Shown here: positions 1 to 8,591 of the stretch, one piece after another | How positions within the stretch are numbered: the stretch's first letter is position 1 | Layout: every line of letters begins with the position of its first letter | Assembly (NCBI GenBank): GCA_902459845.2 | Contig: CABPSV020000341.1 | Coordinates: forward strand, 5,163 to 18,671 | Length of the DNA stretch: 13,509 nt | Reading direction: 5' to 3' | From: Hepatocystis sp. ex Piliocolobus tephrosceles | Lineage: Eukaryota > Apicomplexa > Aconoidasida > Haemosporida > Plasmodiidae | The notes under the pieces: generated by a model | Told to the model about the DNA's origin: nothing | What the model saw: the letters and a program-made list of their open reading frames with translations, nothing else | The model's database searches: none | Translations under genes and position numbers: made by a program

Positions 1-209
1 TGACCAGTAACAATATGGCTGATAACAATATGGCCAGTAACAATATGGCTGATAACAATATGGCTAGTAACAATATGGCTGATAACAATATGGCTAGTAA
101 CAATATGGCTAGTAACAATATGGCTGATAACAATATGACCAGTAACAATATGGCTGATAACAATATGGCTAGTAACAATATGACCAGTAACAATATGGCT
201 AGTAACAGT
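1..209 (+). repeat. 15-bp tandem repeat coding MADNN/MASNN/MTSNN
   Basis: About fourteen 15-bp units of the form ATG-(GCT or ACC)-(AGT or GAT)-AAC-AAT, with ATG codons every 15 bp at 15, 30, 45 and so on to 195. The first unit is already under way at position 1, so the array and the open frame continue to the left. The units translate in phase as five-residue blocks such as MADNN and MASNN. Because every unit carries an in-frame ATG, the real start codon of the deadenylase cannot be placed from this window. Confidence 0.95.
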
Positions 210-2065
210 AATGTAAAAAACACATTTATTAAAAAAAACTTTCCCATAATGTATGACAACGTACTATATACAAAACAAAACGAAACGCCCATATTTAAAC
301 ATAAAATTATGCCAACAAATGAACATACAATAAATCATACGTACAATGATACAAATGGATTAAAAACAACATCAACTAGTTATGTGTATAAAAGAAAAAC
401 AGAATTGACAATAGGAGTGAAAGATATTGGAGGAGTAACTAGTCCATCAGATATATCTACACCAGTAAGTACTATATGTAATGTTGTTAGAAAAAATGTA
501 AATCTTGAAAATAAAAAATTTGTTAATAATAGTAGTAGTAACAGTAGTAGTAACAATAAAACGAATATATTAGAAAATAATATGATTAAAAAGAAATATA
601 TAGCGGAAATTATTAGATGTGATTTAATATGGGTTCCAACTAAAAATAAAGAACCCATTACTCCAGTAGAAAATTGTGAACTGCACCCAGTAGTGATTAT
701 AAAAGATCAATATGGTGATATATATGACGATGATGAAGATAATATTAATAATCCAGTAGGAAAAACAGTTAATATATTTTATAGATGGAGTAGAGGTCCT
801 CCTAGAACTGTTTGTTTTTTTCATCCAAATAAGGTAGCAGATATACAGTGTACTATAACATGTCGTTGTTTTTGTTCATATGAATGTTTTATAAGAGGAT
901 TTGAACATTTACATAAATATTATAAAACAAATGGTTCTTTTAACATCCCATATCATTTTAATTTACATACATATGGTGTACCTTGTTCTCCTTTTGATTG
1001 GGAAAATTATGAAAAAAATTTTGAATTTGATGAAAAACATTATAATTCATTAGTACAATCAGGTTTAATAAACTTACGAAATCAAGAAAAATGGGAAATA
1101 ATAAATAATGAACGAAATTATATACCTAGTACAGAAGATGTAGGACATCAAATTATGTTGGAAACTTTGATTTTAGATAAAAACAGTTTTACTTCAGAAG
1201 ATGTAGATGATATAGACGAGTTGGACGAGACAAATGATACAGATGCGTTGGATGAGGTAAAAAAAATAGACAAAACGGAAGTAATGGATATGTTACAGGT
1301 CAAACCAACTGAAATGTACAAACAAAACGATTATAACAATAATAGTATTAAAAATAAAGAAAGTATTAATAACATAAATACAAGTATGATAAAAATAAAT
1401 GATTATACAAGTACCAACACAAACAATATTAATAAAACGAATGAAAATAAAACATTCATGGATAATTCGACATTTATTACTGTCAATTCTTCTTCCCTTT
1501 TCTCCAATGTTGATATGCTAACAACTTATAACAATGATGGTATAAGTTGTTTAAATAATTTTAATTTTTATAACAAAAAGGTAGATAATGTATTGAGTAG
1601 CAATGCAGGTGACTTAGTTTGTAATAAAAATGGAAAACACGATATGCAAACTGGGAACATGGCAACGGGAATGGGAACGGCAGCAACAAAAGAAACAGTA
1701 ACAGTGTCCGAAACAGTGACACTTACTATAAATAAAGAGCTAGATAAATTAAAAGAGAACACAAATAACTTACATATAAATAGTATAGAAGACATATCGA
1801 GTATAACGGACGTGGAAACATTTAAAGTAACGACTGACAATAACACTAACAATGATAATGACAATGATAATGATAATGACAATAACACGAACAATGACAA
1901 TAACAATAACACTAACAATGACAATAACACGAACAATGACAATAACAATAACACGAACAATGACAATAACAATAACAGTGGGATTAACACAGAATGTATT
2001 GAAACTAAAAAAACAAACAAACCAAACGAGTATTTAAATCCAACACCATCTATAACCGAAATAGC

Positions 2066-2096
<31 letters not shown>

Positions 2097-3718
2097 TATT
2101 AAAAAATGGTAAAAAAAAAATTTATGTATTAGATGATAGAATATGGAATAGTATAAAAGACCCTAATATTTACCATAAAATAATAACAGGATGTTGTATA
2201 CCTGATGTTACAGTTATACCTAATTATACAATTACAGGTATTAAAGATATAAATAATATTAATACAAATAATGTATTTAGTATTATGACATGGAATGTAT
2301 TAGCAGAAATATATGGAACAGTAGAAGCCTTTCCACATTGTGATCCATATATGTTAGCTTGGTCTTATAGAAAAACAAAAATTATTCAAGAAATTATTAA
2401 TAATAGTCCAGACATAGTATGCTTGCAAGAAATACAAAATGAACATTTTGTAGATTTTTTTAAACCAGCATTAAGCAAATTTGGTTATGAAGGTGTTTAT
2501 AAACAAAAATCGAAAGAAATTTTTACATCTCCTTATGGTAAAAGAAGAGGTGGGAAATATACTATTGATGGATGTGCTATTTTTTATAATAAAAACAAAT
2601 TAAAATTTGTTGAAACTTATTCATTTGAATTTAGTAAATTAATTAAAGAAGCATCTGTATTAACCTTACCAAAAGAAATACAAAAAAATCCAACACTTAT
2701 TAAAAAATTGTTAAAAGATAATGTAGCATTAGTTTTGTTATTAGAGTATATACAACAATATTCGAAAATATACGATGGTAATGAAATTGGAAATAATAAT
2801 AAAATTGAGGAGAGAGAATCATGTGAGTGTATGATGCAAACAGGTGGTATACAAGCAGGTGGTATACAAACAGGTGGTATACAAACAGGTGGTATACAAA
2901 CAAGTGGTATACAAACAAGTGGTATACAAACAAGTGGTATATATGTAGGAGGACCCAATGTACAAGAAAACAAAAATAAAATAAACATAAAACATGTTAA
3001 TGGTTGTATACATAATAATGTTTATAATAGTTATGCTGATAATTTTGATAAATCTAATAATGGAAGTCATAGAAATAGTTACAACAATAACAGTTACAAC
3101 AATAACAGTTACAATGGTAGTGATAGAAAATTAATTATAGTTGCAAATACACATATAGTAGCTAACCCTGAATCAAACTATGTAAAAATATGGCAAGCAC
3201 AAGTATTAGTTAAAATGATAGAATATTTAAAAACAAATTTTATAAAAAAATATAAAACTATACCTAGTTTGATTATATGTGGCGATTTTAACAGTACACC
3301 ATCTAGTGCAGTATATCAATTAATACATAAAAAAAATTGTAGTAGAAGTCATACAGATTTTCATCGTGATAAATACAATTTATTAACTTATTTACCATTA
3401 GGTCATAACTTAAATTTAAAATCTGCTTATGCTACTACAAAAATGCTATCACAAAATATTAATCCAAATAAACATACAAATCTCGAATTATTTGAACCAT
3501 TATTTACAAATTATACAAAAAACTTTATTGGTTGTTTAGATTATATTTTTTACAATGATGAAAACTTAGATATAATTTCAACCGTAAACGTAGCTGATGA
3601 AAACCAATTAATAAAAGAAGCACAGTTGTATCAATTATCGAGTTGGGCATTACCCAGTCCAATGAGACCTTCAGATCATTTACCCCTTATAGCCAAGTTC
3701 GAGTTTAAGATCTTCTAA
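1..3718 (+). CDS. CCR4: CCR4-type poly(A) deadenylase, 5'-partial, frame change in a poly(A) tract
   Basis: This is the exonuclease subunit expected in the CCR4-NOT complex, which shortens mRNA poly(A) tails in the cytoplasm. Segment one (frame of position 15, open from the window edge to TAA at 2100-2102) holds the MADNN/MASNN repeat, a zinc-finger-like region (residues about 265-302 counting Met-15 as 1) and an Asn-rich linker. Segment two (frame of position 2285) is open from inside the A run at 2072-2096 to TAA at 3716-3718. It carries a full EEP nuclease domain: TWNVLAEIYG near 2288, LQE (Glu at 2429), DGCAIFY near 2570, NTH (3146-3154), GDFN (3281-3292), LDYIFY (Asp at 3539) and SDH (3671-3679). 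Plant CCR4 proteins have the same order of N-terminal finger and nuclease, so I treat both segments as one gene of about 1,230 codons here. Joining the frames needs one extra A, two fewer, or ribosomal slippage. The repeat runs off the left edge, so the true start lies outside. Family assignment is firm; the frame break is unresolved. Confidence 0.88.
600..1180 (+). other. Conserved N-terminal region of CCR4 with a MYND-like Cys/His cluster
   Basis: Within the first CCR4 segment, this non-repetitive stretch includes a block around CELHPVVII (near 678) and YRWSRG (near 780). A Cys/His cluster follows: Cys267, His270, Cys279, Cys283, Cys285, Cys287, Cys291, His298 and His300 (counted from Met-15; about 813-914). 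Next comes a block around YIPSTEDVGHQIMLE (near 1120). Plant CCR4 proteins, as I recall them, carry matching landmarks in the same order: CEL.P, YRW.R, a C..HP...C..C...CS..CF...H..H finger, and Y.P..DD before the nuclease. In plants and green algae the MYND-like finger binds CAF1, whereas yeast and animal CCR4 use leucine-rich repeats. Zinc binding and CAF1 binding are inferred here. Confidence 0.7.
1837..1980 (+). repeat. Asn/Asp-rich low-complexity tract in the CCR4 linker
   Basis: A degenerate repeat built from AAT/AAC, GAT/GAC and ACT/ACG codons, translating to runs of N, D and T with motifs such as NNTNNDNN and DNDNDN. It lies between the finger region and the nuclease. Such Asn-rich inserts are typical of Plasmodium proteins and are usually disordered and length-variable between strains. 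Confidence 0.9.
2072..2096 (+). other. 25-A tract where the CCR4 reading frame changes
   Basis: An uninterrupted run of 25 A. Upstream coding enters in the frame of position 15 and would read eight Lys, then TAT, then TAA at 2100. Downstream coding uses the frame of position 2285, which is open back through the run: after the A run it reads Ile-Leu-Lys-Asn-Gly, then a non-repetitive stretch up to the nuclease. The net difference equals one missing A (or two surplus). Possible causes are an assembly length error, a strain-specific disruption, or true slippage. Confidence 0.85.
2282..3715 (+). other. EEP (exonuclease-endonuclease-phosphatase) nuclease domain of CCR4
   Basis: All metal and phosphate motifs of the CCR4 branch are present, counted from the Met at 2285: Asn4, Glu49 in LQE, the DGCAIFY strand, Asn288 and His290 in NTH, Asp334 and Asn336 in GDFN, Asp419 in LDYIFY, and Asp464 and His465 in SDH. 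The signature around EPLFTN followed by a Phe-Ile-Gly-Cys-Leu-Asp segment is also characteristic of CCR4/nocturnin-like deadenylases. The domain is interrupted by a low-complexity insert of roughly 100 residues between DNVALVLLLE and IIVANTH. Because the catalytic set is intact, the enzyme is probably active if the full protein is made. Confidence 0.92.
2837..2941 (+). repeat. 15-bp tandem repeat coding QTGGI/QTSGI inside the nuclease domain
   Basis: Seven in-frame 15-bp units of the form CAA-ACA-GGT-GGT-ATA. The later copies have AGT in place of the first GGT, and one copy has GCA for ACA. They translate as QTGGI, QAGGI and QTSGI. The array sits in the insert that separates two core strands of the EEP fold. 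The unit length matches that of the N-terminal array of the same gene, but the sequence is unrelated. Confidence 0.95.
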
Positions 3719-3888
3719 AAAAAAAAAAAAAAAAATACTATTACTACGGCTGCTACTACTGCTACAGTTGCTACTACTACGGCTACTAATAAAAAACCAT
3801 AGTTTTGTATACCTTTTTCTATAATATTATTTTTTGTAAGAATATAAAAATATGTATGAAGAACATGGGGAGATACCTATAAGCAGAA

Positions 3889-3889
<1 letters not shown>

Positions 3890-3956
<67 letters not shown>
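3890..3956 (+). repeat. 67-base poly(A) homopolymer
   Basis: An uninterrupted run of 67 A, the longest homopolymer in the window, about 170 bp beyond the CCR4 stop and therefore probably in its 3' UTR or just downstream. Length at such a run is unreliable in most sequencing data. Confidence 0.95.
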
Positions 3957-3959
<3 letters not shown>

Positions 3960-4649
3960 TAAAAAATAAATTTTATAAAATCAATAAAACACTTGTATAC
4001 ACAAATACGCAAATGCATATACATCTACACAAATTATTAATAATAATAATAATACTTCATAAAATACTTGAAGCCAAAGTGATGAGTATATATATATATA
4101 TATATATATATACATTCATATCTGATGTTTAACGACTTTATTTGTTATATTATAAGTTAATTTTAGTTTATACTAAATAGACCTACTTTGTCTAGTGTTT
4201 CCTAGTTATTTTTTATTTTTTTACATTATTGTACTTATGTAAATTGCATATATATATATAATATATATATATATATATAATATATTTGCGTGTATGTATA
4301 TATGTATATATATATATATATACGTACACTTGTATGTATGTAGTACATTTATATGTGCACCTACATATGTAAATTTATGTTCATTTCATTTTTCGTATTA
4401 TCTCATACATCTCATTTTTAAATTGATTTTACATATACATATATATATATATATATAGTACTTTTTTTTATTTTTTCATAAATGTTAAATTTGTATTATA
4501 TATTAGTGATAATTATGTGTGATATAGTTTAGCAATTAACATATTCCCCCATCATAATGTTGCCACATTTGAAACTGTATATACGCAGTAATTCGTTTTA
4601 ATTTGTATATTCGTTTGTGCATATGTTTATTCATACATCCGTACATTCG

Positions 4650-4689
<40 letters not shown>

Positions 4690-4754
4690 TTATATAAAAA
4701 TGTCTCTATCCTCTGATTTTTGCTTTTTTTCTAAGTTATATGTTACTAATAATA

Positions 4755-4790
<36 letters not shown>

Positions 4791-5382
4791 GAATTTTTCT
4801 TTACTTTTTTTTTTTTTTTTTGTTCTTTTTTTCCGGTGTGAATTTTTTTAAATAAATTATTTTTACATCCGTTTAATAAAAAATAAATTTATTATACAAT
4901 TTGTTATATAAGTATATATATATATATACATATATATAAATATATATCATATATACATAGATGTATACATTTTTGGTACATTTACATCATATATATATAT
5001 ATATTTATATATATATATATATATACATTATTTCTCATTAAAAACATTTTCTTTTATAAAAACAAAAGAAAAAAATTATTTTACTTATTAAATTAAACGA
5101 ATAAAAAGGTTTGTTCATTTGCGTTTTTATAACATTCAAAACATTCAATTTTTTATCGTTATTTTTTAAAACCTTAAATATAAAATTTACATACTGGTGA
5201 TATTTACATACTGCTGCTAAGCTAAGATCAAAAAAGTCACCCACCAACAAAAATAATAAAAAAAAGCTCGAATTTAATATGTTGTAAAAAAAAAAAAAAA
5301 ATATATTTTAAGCTTTCGATTATGTGGTTATATTTATGTAAATATATAATAGGTAAAGAGTGATTTTTAATTTTGTATATCT

Positions 5383-5443
5383 ATACACGTTATACACGTT
5401 ATACGCGTTATATACGTTAAATACGTTAAATACGTTATATACG

Positions 5444-5445
<2 letters not shown>
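5383..5445. repeat. 9-bp tandem array with a CpG in every unit
   Basis: Seven consecutive 9-bp units: ATACACGTT twice, ATACGCGTT, ATATACGTT, AAATACGTT twice, and a final ATATACGTA. Each unit keeps a CGT core. The array then passes into a (TA)n run. It stands out in DNA that is otherwise almost free of CpG. Function is unknown. Confidence 0.9.
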
Positions 5446-5475
<30 letters not shown>

Positions 5476-5491
5476 TATATTTTTTTTTATA

Positions 5492-5530
<39 letters not shown>

Positions 5531-5564
5531 TAACTTATATTTATACACCTTCCTCACCCTAAAT

Positions 5565-5595
<31 letters not shown>

Positions 5596-6322
5596 CAAAC
5601 GTACATTTTCCATATTATAATATAGGCATAGATTGTTGCCTTTTTTAAAAAATATACTTAACAAATTTTATTGTCATTATTTGTATAAACAAGGAGAAAA
5701 CAAAATTAATTTATTAATTATAATATATTCAGGTAGCTTCATTTTTTTTTAATAAACAATTTTTTCCTCAAATGTAAAAAAAGAAACAATGATAAAAAAA
5801 AAAAAAAAAAAAAATTATAACCTACAAAGATGTTATTTATTTTAAATTGACCGGCACACGTTTACGTATATATAAAAACATACATACATAAATGATTTTT
5901 TTTTATGCATAATACTTTTTTTATTAAATTACAGTGCTCTACATTAAAAGTTAAAAAACAAAAAGTGGTCCCCAACTGGCTTATATATGCATATAAAAAT
6001 GTTCATATATATGAACAAATAGCACCATACATATATATGTACCATATATATATTTAACTTTTAATATGTACGAGTAACATATGATGTATGTATAATTTTT
6101 TTTTTTATTGAACTTTAAAAAAAAAAAAAAAAAAAAAAAATACGCTTCCTTAAAAGTGCTAACATGTTTGCTTAATGTAATTACATAATATATATATATA
6201 TATATATACGCATGCATATATATATATATATGCTTAAGATAATATTATTTTACTACCTATTAAACTCTGCTAATTTTTATAAATTTTAATGTAAGAAAAA
6301 TTTATATATAAAAAATAAACTG

Positions 6323-6362
<40 letters not shown>

Positions 6363-6912
6363 ATACATAAATACATATATACATAAAAAAAAACATACAT
6401 AAAAAAAAAACATAATAAAAAAAAACATATATAAAAAAAAACATAATAAAAACATATAAGGTTTCTCATATATCTTAAGTGTACAACATTTTAAGCAAGT
6501 ATTATAATATTATATTTATATACAAGTTTTTTTTTTTTTTTTACATTTTTTAAAATTTACAATAATATAAGCTTACTTTTTTTAAAACTTAAATAATATA
6601 AGCTTACGATATTTATTTAAAAAAAAAAAAAAAAAACGTAACAAAGTAAACGTTTAATTTTACGCGCAAAGGTAATATACAAAAAATAAAAAATAAAAAA
6701 TAAAAAAATTAATGATTTTTTTTTTTTTAACAACAAAATCACAATTATAACAAAATTGTATTATGTTTATAATTTTTTTTTTTAAAGCTTAAACATTCTT
6801 ATAAGGTTTTAATTTTTTTACTTGTTATTTTAACATTTTCTTAAGGTAGATAAAGAGGTATATATATATAAATCCATATAACGTAAGAAGCATTTAAATT
6901 GTGTTAAAAAAA

Positions 6913-7528
6913 ATGGCGGACAATTTTACAGTTAGAGTAAAAAAATATATGAGTAACCCATTGTTAAGAAGAAAACAATTTGCTTTAGAAATATTACACC
7001 CCAACATTAGTACTATTCCCAAAAAAGAAGTAAAAGCAAGACTAGCTAAAATGTACAAATTAAATAATACAAATACAATTGTATTATTTGGGTTTAAAGT
7101 TTTATTTGGAGGAGGCAGAACAAAAGGTTTTGGTTTAATTTATAATAATGTAGAAGCTGTAAAAAAATTTGAAAAAAAATATAGATTAATCAGAGAAGGA
7201 TTAATAACAAAAACAACTAAACCTGGAAGAAGAGCAACTAAAGAATTAAAAAATAGAAGGAAAAAAGTAATAAAATGGAAAAAAAAAAAAAAAAAAAATT
7301 AATTATTTTTTTTTCACATTCTTATTATAACTATTATCCAGATATGGAGTTTATCTACATTTTAACATATAATATATATATATATATATGTACATCCATT
7401 TAACTACAAATTTTGTTTTTTATTTTTACTGCTTTATATTTTATTCATTGGCTTTTTTTTTTACTTGTTATTTTTTTTAGGTACGAGGAACGGCAAAAAC
7501 AAAAGTTTCAGGAGGCAAGAAAAAGTAA
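6913..7528 (+). CDS. RPS24: Small-subunit ribosomal protein eS24, two exons
   Basis: Cytosolic 40S ribosomal protein eS24 (S24e family). Exon 1 is 6913-7266 (118 codons) and exon 2 is 7481-7528 (15 codons plus TAA), giving 133 residues, the same size as other eukaryotic eS24 proteins. Recognisable family blocks are NPLLRRKQ near the N-terminus, LHPN, a Lys-rich segment ending LAKMYK, then FGGGRTKGFGLIY, and a C-terminal NRRKK-VRGTAK. The start is ATG at 6913: the only in-frame alternative upstream is a GTG at 6901, a TAA lies at 6895-6897, and the MADNFTVRVKKYM start aligns with the family N-terminus. The intron has GTAATA at 7267 and TTTTTTTTAG ending at 7480. Splicing joins NRRKK directly to VRGTAK, as in human eS24. 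Without splicing the frame reads into polylysine and stops at 7302. It probably shares the high, constitutive expression of ribosomal protein genes. Confidence 0.97.
7267..7480 (+). other. 214-bp GT-AG intron in eS24
   Basis: The donor is AAAAAA then GTAATA at 7267. The acceptor is an eight-T tract followed by AG at 7479-7480. The interior is AT-rich, with an A run, (TA)n near 7371-7389 and several in-frame stops. It is phase 0: exon 1 ends on a complete AAA codon and exon 2 begins on GTA. Restoring the conserved VRGTAK block of the family supports this exact junction. Confidence 0.93.
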
Positions 7529-8457
7529 ACTTATTCCTTCAGCACAAATATATATATTTTATTATTACATATTATATCTTCTTCCTTTTTTTTTTTTTTT
7601 TTTTTTTTATTTTATTTTATTTTTTTTTCTTATTTAATGTTTTTTTTTTTTAACATAACTGAAAGACAATTTTTACAAACTATCTCAAAATAATATTTCT
7701 ATTTTTTTATTTTTATTTTTCATAATCATTAAAACCAATTAGAATATGTATATATATTTTTTTTTCTTTTTGTTCTCATTTATTAAGTTTAAATTATTTG
7801 CATTTTTATGGCAAACTATTTTTTTAAATAAAACATAGAACGAAAAAAATACACACAAATAGTTGCACGTATGTATACGTATGTATATAAATATATACAT
7901 ATATTACTGTTAACACATGTTTAATGTGTTTGTCATTAAATATATGTAATATAAAACACGTGTATTATATATATTAAACTATAAAAAAAGTCGTATATGT
8001 ATTAAAAAAAAAAAAGTAAAAAGCAGTTTAGCACGGTACCTGTTCTTTGCAGGTTTTTTTTTTTTTACATTCTTATGGCTCATTTTTAGTAATAAAGCAA
8101 AAATAAAATGAAAGTTATTCTTGTTTAGTAGTTAAAAGTATAAAAGTATAAAAATATATATATATATATATATGTACATATATATAAATTATGTTATATG
8201 ATATATCCTCTGATAAAAAGTGATATTACGTCAAATGTAACTCTATTAAAATAAACAAAATGGTAAACAAATTAAAAATAAAAAATATTAGTTACAAAAT
8301 AAATAAGGAGATATATATATGACCCAATTTACAATAGTTATTTATTATTGTAAGTGTCAAAAAAAAAAAAAAAAAAAAAAATAATGACAAAAAAAAGGGA
8401 CTATAATTTTATTTAATACAAATTAAAAATAGCAAAATGAAAAAACAAAAAAAAAAA

Positions 8458-8489
<32 letters not shown>

Positions 8490-8524
8490 TTTACCGTTGT
8501 AATAACAATCGCCGTTTAAAAATA

Positions 8525-8556
<32 letters not shown>

Positions 8557-8591
8557 GTTAAACACCTGTATGTGGATAGGCAAAATACCCA
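7529..8591. other. Convergent intergenic region between eS24 and COX10
   Basis: The two flanking genes point toward each other, so this 1.06-kb stretch should hold both 3' UTRs and polyadenylation signals. It contains T runs close after eS24 (near 7590-7620), (TA)n runs near 8153-8173, 8463-8489 and 8525-8543, and A runs near 8361-8381 and 8447-8460. The one short GC-richer island is at about 8030-8054 (see the hairpin). No coding potential was seen. Confidence 0.75.
8038..8066 (+). other. Short hairpin followed by a T run
   Basis: ACCTG (8038-8042) pairs with CAGGT (8050-8054) across the seven-base loop TTCTTTG, and a T run follows directly. This is the layout of an RNA 3' end terminated by RNA polymerase III, or simply a chance inverted repeat. 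The flanking bases at about 8025-8054 are distinctly richer in G and C than their surroundings. No known RNA family was recognised. Confidence 0.3.

Larger units (their letters stand above)
3719..6912. other. 3.2-kb intergenic region between CCR4 and eS24
   Basis: This holds the 3' flank of CCR4 and the upstream region of eS24, both plus strand. Contents include a Thr/Ala triplet tract just after the CCR4 stop (3737-3799), a 67-A run (3890-3956), and (TA)n runs near 4087-4112, 4247-4280, 4990-5025, 5443-5471, 5563-5588 and 6187-6208. There are also long T or A runs near 4653-4679, 5496-5528 and 6323-6361, and a 9-bp tandem array (5383-5445). One non-repetitive open frame lies on the minus strand (5038-5310) but is not convincing as a gene. 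No RNA gene was recognised. Confidence 0.8.

Noticed and set aside
1568..2068. Minus-strand open frame of 166 codons rich in Leu, Ser and Val
   Set aside because: It is the antisense of the Asn/Asp/Thr repeat of CCR4; its composition follows directly from the sense repeat.
2617..3070. Three overlapping minus-strand frames with VCIPP-, LFVYH- and TTCLY-type repeats
   Set aside because: All are antisense readings of the 15-bp QTGGI array in three frames; a 15-bp period keeps every frame open.
4079..4125. C/D-box snoRNA: GTGATGA at 4079 with CTGA at 4122
   Set aside because: The interior is a (TA)n run, there is no terminal stem and no C'/D' pair; the match is expected by chance.
5981..6455. 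Minus-strand frames rich in Phe, Tyr, Ile and Met
   Set aside because: They consist of translated (TA)n and T-run DNA with no compositionally normal stretch.
6901..6912. GTG at 6901 as start of eS24
   Set aside because: It would add MLKK ahead of the conserved start; eukaryotic initiation at GTG is rare, and ATG at 6913 sits in an A-rich context typical of Plasmodium starts.
7413..7653. Two plus-strand frames downstream of eS24 exon 1
   Set aside because: They read through the intron end, exon 2 of eS24 in wrong frames and the following T runs; the correct frame of exon 2 gives the conserved VRGTAK ending.
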